Shown piece after piece: positions 33,801 through 45,966 of a DNA stretch of 64,000 nucleotides (the stretch's first letter is position 1; each line of letters begins with the position of its first letter). Position numbers and translations under genes: made by a program. The notes beneath the pieces are model-generated. The model saw only the letters and a program-made list of their open reading frames with translations. It searched no databases and had not been told where the DNA came from. Source of the stretch: Fusarium oxysporum f. sp. lycopersici 4287 (lineage: Eukaryota; Ascomycota; Sordariomycetes; Hypocreales; Nectriaceae); the NCBI RefSeq assembly GCF_000149955.1, contig NC_030990.1, forward strand, positions 2,276,502 through 2,340,501, written 5' to 3'.

Positions 33801-36800
33801 TATTTGTTATCACTTGTTGCCATTACTCAGTCCTCATCTATCCGTGATTCCAACATCTGCATTTAGGGTAAGCTACCCAACTTGCTTTTCATCATCCAGT
33901 ATTTGTTGTCTGGAACACTACGGCTATAACCGCTATGCTCTGGCTCGGGACGATTCTCATTGACTTTGGTTTCTTGCTAAATAGAGTTGTTTTGCCAATG
34001 AGACGTTATTTGGAGGTTCTTGGTGCTAGTACTTTACAAATACAAACATCACACTTGGGACACAAATAATGATGTACCACAATGAGACATGTGTACCACG
34101 AAACAAATCATGAGTCATGGTAACGCTTAGGAGCATTATGTGTGACACATTACCTTCACATCGACAATTTGAGCATTAGAAAACATGTATCAAGTGACGG
34201 CCAGGACTGCTGTCAATGCTCTAATTGAACTTGGCTACCCTATAGAGTACTTGCTAGTATCAAAGAACACAGCTGCATAGTTTCGAAGGATGCCATTACT
34301 TGAGCAAACTTATCAGCAACACAGGAAATCGATACCTCCAGGGTTGAAAACTACCATTCTCCCTTTGGACTGGCATCTAATGGCGTTGTCTGATATCTGT
34401 CTAAGATCATGACAAGAGCACCGAAGGATCACTAACATGAGATGGATGAAGGAGACAGGCGAATACCCCTCGGCTATATATCTCCATGCTATTTCCTGCC
34501 CGGAGCCCTTGAAATGTTTAGGGTTAAACCGTCTTGTTGGATTTTTCCCTGGTGGAATTTGACAACACCACCGAACGGACCTGAAATGCAAGAGGAACAT
34601 CATATGCAGCTAGACGAATCAAGTATCAGACACAAATAGAGTAGAATGATGTGTACTCGCGCCTATGGCATTAATGGGAACCAGTATTCTGGGTCTCTTT
34701 GTCTAAGTGTTAGACTTGCACTTTCATATGAGAACGCCAGAGGCACCATGACAAAGTAAACGACCACAACAAGACGAGTAACACCTCTTACCAGGTTCTT
34801 TGCAAGTTGAGCAAATTACGACAGAGGAGCTGTTGTCCTAATAGCACCTTTGGCTCCTGATACAGTCCTTTCCAATGTAACGGATAAGGGCCTCAACTCC
34901 ACGGACACGAAGAAGCAAAAATACATAGATCTGGACTGTTAGCAAAACAGCTAGCCAGCTTTTCTGTTGCAGGAATAATAGGCGAGCGGCCGTTTTAGCG
35001 GGGGAAAGCGCTCGTGTTACGATTTATGGCACGCAGACGTAGCCTACTTAGGCACTTGATGGATTCCGCTCGTTGAGGGTATTTAGAGGATTGGACAAGG
35101 GGACACCCTTGCTGGCTTTCAACCACTATGGCAACAGAGAGGGAGCAGAAATTGAGCGAGGCCAGAATGGTTCGCGTCAACGGGGACTTGTTCCTTGGCC
35201 GTTTGTTAGCCATGTGGAACTCCGCGCTACGTGGTACTGAACCCGTTGATCACAGCAGTTAAGTATCATGCTAAGAGACACTTATGCGAAGCGAACGCGC
35301 CTTGGAAATTATTGCTCGAGATGAAAACATGACAATTTATTTAATCAATCAGCTTATTCCATGTTTGCTTTGTGCCCCTTGACACTGCGTCAAAAATGTC
35401 AGTACCACAGGACAATAGTGGCCCGATGCAACACAACCCCAGAGAGCCTCTGTTTCAGCACCAGGATGGAGATAAGTTAAGGGCTGTGGAGTTTACGGCT
35501 ATCCCTCGTTGAGCTGAACCAGCCTCCTCGAGCCATGGGCTGGCCCCTGGTGCATGGATTCGCTACCATATCTGAACTCCGTTTACCGTTAGGTCATCGG
35601 GTGGTTGGTTTCAACGGTGGTCTTTGCTCTACCACTAAATAAATGACGACAAGGGAGGTGAGTTGCATTCCGGAATGGACGATGAGGGAGCTGATATCCG
35701 TGAAGGGATTGGGTTTGAGACTCAGACTGAGGATTAGGAGGCATGCCTAGCCGTAAATTGAAATGGCCCAATGACCCAAGGACAAGACGAGACGAAGCTC
35801 AGGCCCGTTACGGGAATGGTATATGTGCGGCCCGTAAGGTAGTCTAACCGTTATCTTTAACAGATACTGACAGATCACGGATACCATACCTGGAGGAGCA
35901 ATATGATGTGATATGTATAACTGGAGAGCATATGCTAGGAAAAGGGGCATGAACATTGTCCATAGACTATGCGTTCTGTACCTGTGCGCGTGGTAGGATG
36001 TACTCCAGGAACTGCCGAGTGTGCCTCCAAGCAACAGATGGTTTGTCGGTTACTGCAACACAGCATCAAGTGTCAATGAACGACGGCGTCTAGGTTCGCT
36101 GCAGGCTCAGGGAGCATGCTCTCAATTGCAGATCCAACAAACGAACGTCCCCTTGTCCCTTGTCCCTTGTCAGAAAAGACCAGGCTTGTTGATGTGCTTG
36201 CTGCTGCAAGCCAGAAGGATGGTTCCGGTCTCGTTTGTGCGAGAGCTGCATCCACTGATTCCACTCTACTTACCAGGGTTCGCAGATTCGAGCGAGTCAA
36301 TGAAGCACGCAAACGATGATATCGTCGTGTGCTGATATGGATGTTTCAGCAATTGGTGACCATGACCGCATTTGAAGATGTGATTGAGGCCTTTCCTTCT
36401 TAATAGCCCATCATATAAACAAAGTTTCTACCGCTCATCGGCAGCGTTTTATATCCATGACAAGGTGGCCAAGAGTTTAACCGTGTGCCTTCATCCTTTA
36501 AATCTCTGCTGTTGAGTAGGTCCCCTGTTTAGTTTTGTTGCCATCCATCCATTGCTTGCTGTTGGATCGAAAAAGGGACCGTCCCGTCCATCCTGGATCT
36601 TAAAGCCCTTGTCGACGTCTTGCTCCTCTCGTCCCCTCTCGTCTCGGCTTCTGGCGAGGTCAAACTATTATTCAAACCTTTAGAAACTCCTCCTCTTCTT
36701 TGTCTCGCCTTTGCCTTGCTCTACCTACCTTTTCTCCTGGTCTCATTCTCATTCTCAGTCTTTTCCTCAATTCCCTTGCTCTTGGACGGACACGTCGTCT

Positions 36801-37363
36801 GGGTTCCCATCGTCTTCTTCTTTATTGGGCAGCTTGGGCATACTCGTCCCCTCACCTACACCGACTTCATCATCTTTCTTTCCTTGTGTCTGCCAACATC
36901 ACTCTCTTACTTAATTCCCGCGGTTTCAACTCACATCATAATATCGTATTAGCAACCTAAACCCTCGGCTCCTCTCTTTGTTTCAATCTCTGCAACTTCA
37001 CTTCCCCAGGTTTCCTCGACGACGTTTCTTTGATCCTTTTCGCCCGTTTCGGAGGAACCCGTTTCGCGCTCCAAGGACGCCGCTCTGACGACCAACCACC
37101 AAAATCAAGGCCTCTCGAGTCATAGGCATTCGAGTGTCTCAGCCCATTGTTCTTTTCTAGGAGACGACCCAAAACTGAGACGACCACTGCCGCATGCAAT
37201 CATTGTAATAACTAATACGTGACGACTTGGTCATTTTCTCAGTTAAAAAGGCTTCTCACCTCCTCAGGATATCCTGTGCGAAACCAAGTCTCAACGAAAT
37301 TCTCCCGCGACGAACCTGCGAGACCTTTCGCAGTCCATTGACGTCGTATCTGTCTGCAAGCAC
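27850..37363. other. Gene-poor 9.5 kb region between divergent genes
   Basis: No frame here shows a domain, and the larger frames overlap on both strands. From 27850 to about 28700 lies the leader of the phosphatase gene, purine-rich on the plus strand. Around 30460-30850 the base composition turns GC-rich with CCTGGGCC-type short repeats. About 31140-36000 is AT-rich with few long frames. Small tandem repeats occur at about 29130-29160 (ATGTA/ATGTC units), 32265-32285 (CTTGGA units) and 36145-36175 (CCCTTGT units). From about 36600 the plus strand becomes pyrimidine-rich, the leader of the gene at 37400. A degraded transposon or a long noncoding RNA cannot be excluded, but I see no direct sign of either. 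Confidence 0.5.
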
Positions 37364-37371
37364 TTGCTGGG

Positions 37372-37403
37372 ATGCTCTAATGCTCCGGCGGCCGAGACCA
37401 TGA
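37372..37403 (+). promoter_or_regulatory. Linked pair of tiny uORFs overlapping the main start
   Basis: At 37372 an ATG-CTC-TAA minimal uORF ends in TAATG, so its stop overlaps the ATG of a second uORF at 37380. That uORF encodes seven residues and stops with a TGA at 37401-37403 which overlaps the main ATG at 37400 as ATGA. The arrangement would force scanning ribosomes through two terminations immediately before the main start. Whether this region is in the mature mRNA is inferred from the absence of a nearby splice acceptor. Confidence 0.5.
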
Positions 37404-40400
37404 CTGTAAAAGGCGGTTTCACCAGTGCGGGCCAGCCAGGCCCTGACAGTCAGCATCAGCATCAGGTGCCTGTGTCTGGGCATATGCCTTCCCCTATGGC
37501 CACAGCTGATCTTCAATCTGACGCTTCCTCATCTACTGTCATTGCCCACGCAGACTCGCACCGGCAGAGCCACAGCTCTTCCAAGTTGCCCGCTTTCCGC
37601 TTCACTGACCGGCGAAGCAGCAGCTGTGGAAGCGTGCCCCTAGCTAATAAGGGTGACCCCCTGTCCCTTAGCAGCAGCAACCAATACAACCATAACAGAA
37701 ACCAAAATCTCGATTCGAGAAACAATAACAAGGACGACCGCACCAGCGATTACCTTAACCACAAACCAACTACATCGGCATCGGCGACGGCATCAGCCTC
37801 AACACCAACCTCACCACTCGCCAATACTTTGGATAGCGCATCAGCGGCGCTTTCTCTGCAGTCTTCAATTGTGTCGTCGATTGTCTCACCCAATTCAGAA
37901 CCCAGCACTATTACTCCGACTGTCTCAGTCGCCCCGACCACAGTATCACCTGTATCAGCAGACCCAGGCCTAGTGTCCCCCCCGAGCGCTGCTGTTAGTG
38001 GACTATTGACAGCGCCCGACCCTGGCCCAGCACCAGCAACTCTCGCGACGACCCATTCTCACACTTCTCACCCGACAACGCATCACCGCGACGAAAAACA
38101 CGCTGTCTCTGCATTAACACCTGCGCCTGCATCTGCATCTGCATCTGCGCCCACAGACCCATCAACGAACACAGCATCCCCATCCTCGCAGCCCAAGGAA
38201 CCCAAGTCATCCAACGAATCCGACACAACGCTGCTCTCACAAAACAATTCCGGGACGTCCTCGGTTCATCCATCGTCATCGGTGATCCAACTCTCGCCTG
38301 GGGTTAAGCGTCCCGCATCTTTTGACGCACATGCACCTGACGCGATCTCCCCGCATCCTGCTCCTTCAACCTCCAAGTCTCGGACTCGGCGACCGCTGGT
38401 GTCGCGAAGATCGACTGCTGGCACCTCTTCCACTGGCCCACCACCTTCTCTGAACTCTGAGCGCCTGCAAGCCATCGAAGCCGCCCAGGAAGGTCAATCC
38501 ACTTGGCCCTCCTCAAGTGACAATTCACCCCAGCAATCGCCATCTGGCCAACGCGAATTAATTTTGCCCAAGACGCTGTCCAGAACCAACTCCGATGAGA
38601 GGCGAGCATCTGCCTCCCATCGCCCTCCCGTTTCATACCGACCGCCTCTCACCTCCAATAGTAGCACTGAATCATCGCCGTCAACCGCTGTTCGTGTTCC
38701 CCCAATTCGATCTTTCCGATCTTCAGGCTCCCGCAAGAGCCTCACTCTCGATATGAATTCGAGGCCGCGCTTCCACGACTCTGGCGACGAAGTCGAAGAC
38801 ACTAACCATGACCGTACCTTGCGCGCCTTGGAGGGTAGGGGTAATGATGATGCACTTCGGTCAGCTCCTTTAACCTCAAGTCGCCGTGGCGCCTTCGATA
38901 ATGAAGATACTGGCGACGTTTTCCTTAAGATTGCCAGGGAGGAAGCTTCCCAGCGTCAAACAGACGAGCAACCCCAAGAAGATACCCGCAGCGTAGTGGT
39001 AAGTTCCCTCCTTCTATCGCCTCTTACTGTTTCCCTCGCCATTTTTTATGATGCCGGCTATGTGCTGTGCATGGCGCATGGTCACTCGGGCTGCGCGAAA
39101 CTTTTTCAGGATCCACCACGCACTCAATTGCTTGTTTCTGGAAATATATCTCGACTTTGATCTGTCCCAGCTCTGAAGCTAACGTGCATAGTCCCGAGCG
39201 ACGCGATTTACGCATCGAAGACCGTTATCCTCCGTAGTCCCTATACATCAGCCTACTTCGCCTCCTAGGGTTCGGCGCCGGCTTTCTGATCAACAAGACA
39301 CTGCGCGGTCACGATCAAGAGGCTACGAAGACGACCGGGCAACTGAACTTTCTCGCATGTCAACTTATCGCACACTGCCACGAGAAAAAGCAGCATCTGC
39401 GCATCCTGGAGAAGATACAGGACGTATGCGAGGCTCGACCTCAACCATGCGCCCGTCCCCCGTTACACCTCGATCGATAGTTTTTCAGGAACCTAGTTCC
39501 GAAAACTCCATGTATTCTCGTCGAAGATCCTCTGTCACGGACAATAATGTAAGTGGACAAAACCGAGGCTCTGCGTACAAATTCATGGGTCATGGTCACA
39601 ACAAGACGTATAATTCCTCCCCTCTGGTCCGGTCATTTGATTTCCAGCGTCAAGCAAATCAGGAGGCTGGCAACGGGGCTGAGGGAACGGAATCGACTTT
39701 GTCGAATACAGCCCCCTCCACGGTATGGGACGAACTAGACGACCTCAAATCAAGAATACATCGACTAGAACTGACTGGTAAGCTGCCTTCGACTTCCGGC
39801 GCCGCAGTATCGAGATTATCAGACGACCGACCGCCGACGGCGACTACTACAGCCACGACTATGTCTTCTTCCCCCAAGCGAGTTGAGAATGGTCATCAGA
39901 ACACGAATGCCGACGCCGTTAGCACCACGTCCTCCCACCACCGAGAGTCGCATTCCATCCTTCAATCCGCCCTTGCTAAGTCCAAGGTTCTGCTCGACAC
40001 GGAAGTTTACCAGGCCCTAGAGTCTGCTGCTAACGATGCCATGGCCCTCGCTTCCATGATGGGAACACCCGGCCTACCTGGACCCATTTCGAGCGGCGCC
40101 AGCACGATAGGCTCTAACGCAACTGTTACTGATCGCCAACTGAGACGAAAGGCCGAGAGTGTGTGTCGCAGCTTAACAGAGCTTTGCCTCGCATTGGGTG
40201 AGGACGCTACCCAGACACGTATACCGCGGCAGTCAATTGAAATCCCACCACCTGCTCAGAATGACGCGCCAACTACACCGACGATTGGTAAAACCTTTAG
40301 TGGCTTTTCTCAACGTCGACAGAGCATTGGGAGAAACGATCAGACTGCCGCCAAGGAACATCTCACCAGCCCCAGAACTCTGTCCAAATTTGAGGAGAGA

Positions 40401-41072
40401 AGACTCAACATTCTTAATGGTAGTTCTCTACCTACATCACGTGTGTCTAACTCAATACCATCGACACCGATCGAGCCGATCTCGAATCGGCGTTCTTCTC
40501 TCTTGGTTTCTCGATCTCGCCGTGCTGGTACCGAAGAACCTGACGAAGGCAGGAAGTCATCGCTTCTACTAAGAACCAGAAGAGCTGGTACTGAGGAGCC
40601 TGATGAAGGCCGTAGAACATCTTTATTCGTCCGCAACCGTAGAAACACGGTTGGCGAAGAAGGCGAGGAAGAATCAAGGTTCCGAGCGCCTTCTCGAGCA
40701 CCTACTGAGCTTGGCAGCACGATTCGAGTTGTGACACAGGATCAAACGCCGCAGCAGCAGCAATACTCACCGTCAGCTGATACCACATCTGCCATCCCGC
40801 GTCGGCGCTTTGTTTCGTCGAATCTCGGTGCCTCTAGGCTGGCGACGCCATCAGTTAACACGGCAACACCGCCTCGAAGATACATGGAGAGACCGGCACA
40901 GCAAGACCACGGTAATAGCGCTGTCGAGAAGCTTGCTGAAGAGCGTGCACAACGCTACACCTCTCTTGGGCAAACAACCATGGTCAATCGGACCAGCAGT
41001 ATGATCAGAAGACCGAAACGGGACAGCATTGCGTCCGCCAATCCTTCTGCAGCTGCAGGCAGCTACAGATGA
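37400..41072 (+). CDS. Large disordered fungal-specific protein
   Basis: There are two exons, 37400-38998 and 39192-41072, with a 193-bp intron (GTAAGT donor, CATAG acceptor, phase 0), giving 1159 aa. The frame extends upstream only from a TTG, so the first ATG at 37400 is used. Nearly all of exon 1 is low complexity (Ser, Thr, Ala, Pro). Conserved islands lie in exon 2: RRRLSDQQ, YRTLPREKAASAHPGE, the helix VWDELDDLKSRIHRLELTGKLP, and a Leu-rich block near RRKAESVCRSLTELCLALGED. A threefold tandem repeat built on RRAGTEEPDEGR occupies 40480-40675. Relatives have been labelled LPXTG-motif cell wall anchor proteins, a bacterial term that does not fit here. A septal or microtubule-organising scaffold role is conceivable but unproven. 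Confidence 0.75.
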
Positions 41073-41877
41073 TGCCAATGACCAATGACCTTGATTGATT
41101 TAACGACTGTACAACTACCTATACATTATGTTTCGAGCGCCGGACGTTGCTATTTATATACTTTTATGTTTGCACAGGAAACAGCTTATTTTTCCTGTTC
41201 CCTCCATTGATTCTCATCCGGCTCGGCCGAACGAGTCATGGCGATTGTTGGGGACGACAAATTACATTATCGTTCTTGTTTGACGTACATACACTGTCTA
41301 TAGACAAGCTTATTTTGCTTGAGAAGACAGCATCTTTGCAGGGAGGATAGTATTATGGTGTTTGGGAGGAGGTTTGCTTTCTGAAAACGGCGCACGAGGA
41401 GCGACCATGCAAGAAACAAGACAGAGCCTGGGCTTTATATCTGTTTTGTATCGGGTTGGCAGTCAAGAAGACATCAGGATAAGCATGTGGATACCGATTT
41501 ATTTTAATGTATGATGTGGCTTGGTCGCGTATGACGGCTCTTTGTTACCTTCTCTTTGACTTTGACCTCGGTGATGTCGTTGTAAGAGGCTTGTGAGTTT
41601 AAACAAACGGATGCATGCCATTTATTTGGTGGCAGTACCAAAGTTTAAGCAATAGTGCTAGAGTGCCTGATGGATCTGAGTCTGTTAAAAGACTCAATGT
41701 GCATGTTATTTCTCGCTGCAATTGGTCTGTTTGCCTACATGACACGGATGAAGTTGATGCAGACTTAGTACCTTAACGTAGAGGCTGAGTCAGGCCGAAA
41801 CGGGAGATGCAGGTGAGGCAGTCTATAAGGTCGGCCCCACTGGATTCTCGCAAGAATTCACATCTTTGAGCGAGTGA
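41073..41877. other. Intergenic: promoter of TPT1
   Basis: This is a spacer between two plus-strand genes. Nothing coding or structured is recognised. Confidence 0.5.
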
Positions 41878-42983
41878 ATGGGATTTCGACTCATGTCTTC
41901 TATCGCAACACCTAGAATATTAAAAAGAAGCATTTCCCCTCTCATCTTTTCGACTTCCAACAAACCACGTTTTCTAGTTCAGAACTGTTTCACTGCACAT
42001 CAACCACTTCATTACACCTTTTTTGCACAACGCAAACACGGCATCATGGCTGACGAGGCTCATTTCAATGTTGAGGACAAGATGCAGAATAGACCCCCAA
42101 GATCAAGAGGTGATAGGGGACGAGGGAAAGGCGGTGGTGGCGGTGGCCATGGAAGAGAGGTGCAGGTGTCGAAGGCCTTGTCCAAGCTCTTGAGACATCA
42201 AGCAGCTAATGCTGGCATTCAACTCGACGATGAAGGCTATGCGCCTTTGGATGCTGTGGTACGGGGGAATCAAACACACCTTAAATATTCCTCCTGCGGA
42301 CAAGACTTGCTAACTCTCTCATGCAGCTCGCCTGGGGCCCTTTACGATCTTTAAAGGTCACGTTTGACGACATCCAGTCCATTGTCACTTCCAACGACAA
42401 GCAGCGGTTTACACTCAAGCCCAACCCCGTCAAGAACCCTTCCCTAGATACCAAATCCACCACACCAGCCGATTATCTCATCCGTGCCAACCAAGGTCAC
42501 TCCATCAAGCTTGAGTCAGCAGCTCTTCTGGCGCCCATCACACTCGAGGGTGGTAACGTCCCTGAGCGTGTCCTTCACGGATCCTTCTTTTACTTTTGGC
42601 CACGCATCGTCGAGTCCGGCGGCCTCAAGCCCATGAGTCGTAACCATGTCCACTGCTCAACTGGAACGCCCGAGGAGGGCGTCGTTAGCGGGATGCGTAA
42701 GGATGCAGAGCTGATTATCGAGATCGACGTTGAAGCAAGCTTGAAGGATGGCGTGAAGTGGTGGCTGAGTGACAATGGAGTGTTGCTGACGGAAGGCGAC
42801 GAGCAGGGGGTTTTGAGCACCAAGTACTTTAAGTTGGTGACGGGGCGCAAGGTTGATGTTGGGGTACTGTGGCAAGACGGTCAGTGGATTACTGATCTAC
42901 CAGCTGGCTTGAAGATAAGTCCTCCGCCTGGAAAGGGTCCTCGACAGGGTGGAGGAAGAGGAGGAAGGGGTGGTAGACGCTGA
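41878..42983 (+). CDS. TPT1: tRNA 2'-phosphotransferase
   Basis: There are two exons, 41878-42258 and 42327-42983, with a 68-bp intron (CTAAC branch, GCAG acceptor, phase 0). Starting at 41878 gives 345 aa; starting at the well-placed ATG at 42046 gives 289 aa. A Gly/Arg-rich stretch precedes the catalytic core. Motifs are SKALSKLLRHQA with the first Arg-His, GYAPLDAVLAW across the splice, LIRANQGHSI with the second Arg, and VLHGSFFYFWP then LKPMSRNHVHCSTG. These place the family's Arg/His catalytic set. The enzyme removes the splice-junction 2'-phosphate left by fungal tRNA ligase, transferring it to NAD+. The C-terminus ends in a short RGG-like tail. The gene is convergent with the dsRBD gene. 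Confidence 0.93.
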
Positions 42984-43343
42984 GGCCCGTAGATATCAGA
43001 AATTATCCCAAAAGCGTCTGGTTTATAAAGACAATATGATAACGCGGCATCCTAGGACTATCTTGATGCACGCAACCGTCACTGAAGAAAGAATTAATTC
43101 AATGAATCAACGACATCCACTTAGTTGACTCTTCGGTCTAGATCAACTCGATTCGCTCTATCGCCTAGCTAGGAGCAAAAGAGCCCACAAGACATCGGCA
43201 CTAAATAATGGAATTAGACCAGCCTTGGGTGCAACAAGCCTAATAAACTTGGATTGTTGAATCTATATCCATTGCGGGTTTCAAGTCTCTTTGAACCCCG
43301 AGCCTAAGTGGCAAGACCGTGAAAGTGAGTCATAAAGCACAGC
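42984..43343. other. Convergent intergenic region
   Basis: This holds the 3' flanks of TPT1 (+) and the dsRBD-like gene (-). Nothing is recognised. Confidence 0.5.
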
Positions 43344-44304
43344 TCAGGAGGTCGAGTTCATGAGGTTTGAATATTGGTCGCCTCTGTTCTTCTCTTCCTT
43401 CTCCAACCACTCAAGCACCTTCTCCGCGACCAAGATCTCAGCTTGCTGTCTTCCCACGACCCCTTCTACAACACCCATGTTCTCCGGAATCCGCCCATCA
43501 TGCCTGAAAATAGGACGCCCTTTCCAAGTATCTTCTTTCTCGTTGTCTAGTTCGATATAGTACTCAGGGATACCGAAGCCCATGCGCTCGCCGAGACCAG
43601 CGACACGCTCACGAACGGTAGGGCCCTGGGTGGTGGCAGAAGCCAAAGGAGTACTAGTTGGGACGCTGTGATCGCCTGAACGAAGAGGCGTAGCCATGGA
43701 GACACCGCCATCAGAGCTATCTTCCTCTGTCTTGATCCTAGCATGCGCAGGAGACTCTTGTGATCCTGAAGGGGCTCTCTTGCTGCCTCGAGGTGCTGGC
43801 TCTTCCTTGCGGAGGTACTTGAGTGCATGCATGGCAGCAAAGTTTTTAGCTTTTTGAACCTTTTTGAAAGTTGGAACCTGTTGACCAGCCTCGCAGCCAC
43901 GGCCTTCCTGGGGGAACTTGGTGTTTTCAGAAGGAAGATTGCAGAAGACACGAGATCGAGGGAAAGGCATCCCGTAGACTTGTTGGTTGAAGGTCTCTTG
44001 AGTGAACTGGGGAGTTGGGATTTTGTTCTGCTGACAGTACTCTGACAAACGATCATGGTTAGGAGCTTGCTAGGAAAGATCGCGTTTGGCGGGGAAACTC
44101 ACGATTCAAGTCGCTAACCCAGAAATCTTCCACTTCAATCTCATGAACAAGCTCGATGAGTTGCGAGATGGCGGCGATCTGCTGCTTGTTAAGCTGCGCA
44201 GGATGGCCCGTCTTTGCTTCTTCGGCCTTTTTCTCCTCAGCGAATTTTATGAGTTCATCCCAAGGGATACCACCACTGACAGTTGAAGAGCCGTGAAACG
44301 TCAT
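43344..44304 (-). CDS. Double-stranded RNA-binding-like protein
   Basis: Two exons, 44304-44103 and 44041-43344, are joined over a 61-bp intron (GTGAGT donor, CTAAC branch, GTCAG acceptor, phase 1) and give 299 aa. The frame is open 87 codons further upstream, but that part is Ser/Leu/His-rich leader-like sequence, so the ATG at 44304 is preferred. After a helical N-terminus there are two candidate dsRBD folds. The first, from about residue 68, ends in the helix KKVQKAKNFAAMHALKYL, whose KKxxKNxAA pattern is the RNA-contacting signature. The second is a weaker one at the C-terminus (PEYYIELD, then AEILVAEKVLEWLEKE). The linker is disordered. No RNase III or helicase domain is present. The function is unknown, and an RNA-silencing or RNA-modification adaptor is only a guess. 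Confidence 0.72.
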
Positions 44305-44993
44305 TGTGCTTTGGGTGTGTTTTTGGTCGATGTAGTGTTTGGGTGTTGACGGTGTAGTTAGGCGGAGTGTGATGAAATGTCGAACGATGAGATGAGATGA
44401 TGGGGGGAAGTGAGGAGCTCGATTGATTATATGAAGCAAAGGAAGAAAGGTGGAGAGCCGGCTCTGCAATTTATAGCTGTGATTCATGAGTTGGCGAAGC
44501 CTTGCGGTAGTGAAGAATGGATGCCTCTTAGAATATCGCAAAAGCGAAGTACAGTAGGCTTCCAAGAAGGCAACCAGGCCTCATTGGCAGAACAGCTTAG
44601 ATTCGCCGGCTTTAACTGCTATTTCCGAATCGACTGGGATTGCTGTGCATGTCAAATGCGTACTCAACCCGCATCATTTCAAGGAGGGGATACGCTTACA
44701 ATGTGATGATGGAGTTGGTGGTGAACGTGGTGATAGTGGCTGTGAGGGGTCTATTTTTCTGGCCAACTATAGTGGAGGTGGGCCGATTGAAACACATAGA
44801 GGACCTGACCTGAGACAGAACCAGGCTCTGAAAACCCGAACTTAACAACGCTTGATTGATTGTGTTGGTTATGCTCTAGATAGGTCCAACAATGGTCGAC
44901 CCATCAGTGTCGCAGGGTATCTACCAACACCTGATGCAATATGTAAAAACTCTCTCTAACCCACACCCTTCTATCCTCCTGCCCACGGCGTAC
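44305..44993. other. Intergenic: promoter of dsRBD gene, 3' flank of EFG1
   Basis: This is a spacer between two minus-strand genes. Short overlapping frames only. Confidence 0.5.
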
Positions 44994-45966
44994 TTAATCC
45001 TCTTCAAAGAAACCACCCTCGTCGCTATCATCGTCGTCACTCTTGACGACTGGCTGTGCAGCCTGACGCTCTTGTAATCTGCGTTCTCTGCGGTTCTTCG
45101 GAGCAGCAGCAGCTTTCCCCTTGACCTTGGCGAAAGGTGCAGGCTTTTCCTTCGTGGCCTGTGGTTTTGGCTGCGCCTTGAGAGCCCCATTTGTGGTCGT
45201 CGCCTTGGGCTTTTTCTGGCGGCGCTCTGACTGTGCTTCCTGCGTAAGCTCAGTTGGCCGTCTCTCTCTTAAATTTCGCAGCGCGTGGGGGCCACCCTTC
45301 ATCGCCTGTTCAATATCCGACCAGATTGGCGGTCGCTCTGTATGCAGTAGTCCCCTATGCTTGAGTGGTGTGTAATCAAGCTTGTCGTCGTCTTTATCTT
45401 CCTCTTCCTTCTCTGACTTGGCGCTGGTGTACAGGCTGATGTAGGGTTCGGCATGGGGAAAGTGTTGTGTGTACGCCTCGTCTACTTCGGCGACGTGCAA
45501 GTCACGCTTCAATGCCTCGATCTCGTCCGTTTCTGTAGATTCGGTCTCTTCAATCTTTTTGCGCAACTGTTTTGCTAATCGCGATGCCTTCTTTCGTTCT
45601 GAGTCGCGCCATGTTAGCATTCTTTCCGAGCGGAGAATGACGCCCAGAGAAGATCTTACCAAAGAAGCGAACCATGTGATATTTTGATATCATAGCACTT
45701 CGTAGCTTCTGGAAGCTCTTGTCTGAGACTGTCGCCTTGAGAGCGCCCAGCTCTCGTTCGAGATCATTGCGCACGTTGGCGGGAAGTTCTTGGTTTCGGT
45801 TCAGGAGTCGCTCGATAGTGCGGGTCCGCTTCTTGGCCCATGTTGAAGTTCCCTCGTTCGGTCGATGCTTTGACTTGCTCGACTTGTGCTTCTTTGCACC
45901 ATTGAATGATGGACGATTGCGAGGCTCAGGAGACCCAATCTCTGAATATTCTCTCTTTTGCCCCAT
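44994..45966 (-). CDS. EFG1: rRNA-processing protein EFG1
   Basis: Two exons, 45966-45660 and 45598-44994, with a 61-bp intron (GTAAGA donor, CTCAG acceptor, phase 1), give 303 aa. The conserved EFG1 core spans about residues 40-170: [50 protein letters not shown] across the splice, then [21 protein letters not shown] basic, Lys/Ala-rich tail with [10 protein letters not shown] and an acidic terminus ([14 protein letters not shown]) follow. EFG1 is a nucleolar factor for 18S rRNA maturation, so with NOP14 this window carries two small-subunit biogenesis genes. The gene is divergent from SEA4. Confidence 0.92.

Noticed and set aside
36073..36335. Three mutually overlapping frames of 67-104 codons
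   Set aside because: Overlap in several frames and tandem CCCTTGT units point to low-complexity sequence rather than a gene.
44305..44565. 87-codon N-terminal extension of the dsRBD-like gene
   Set aside because: Leader-type Ser/Leu/His-rich translation, and the ATG at 44304 is well placed before the conserved part.
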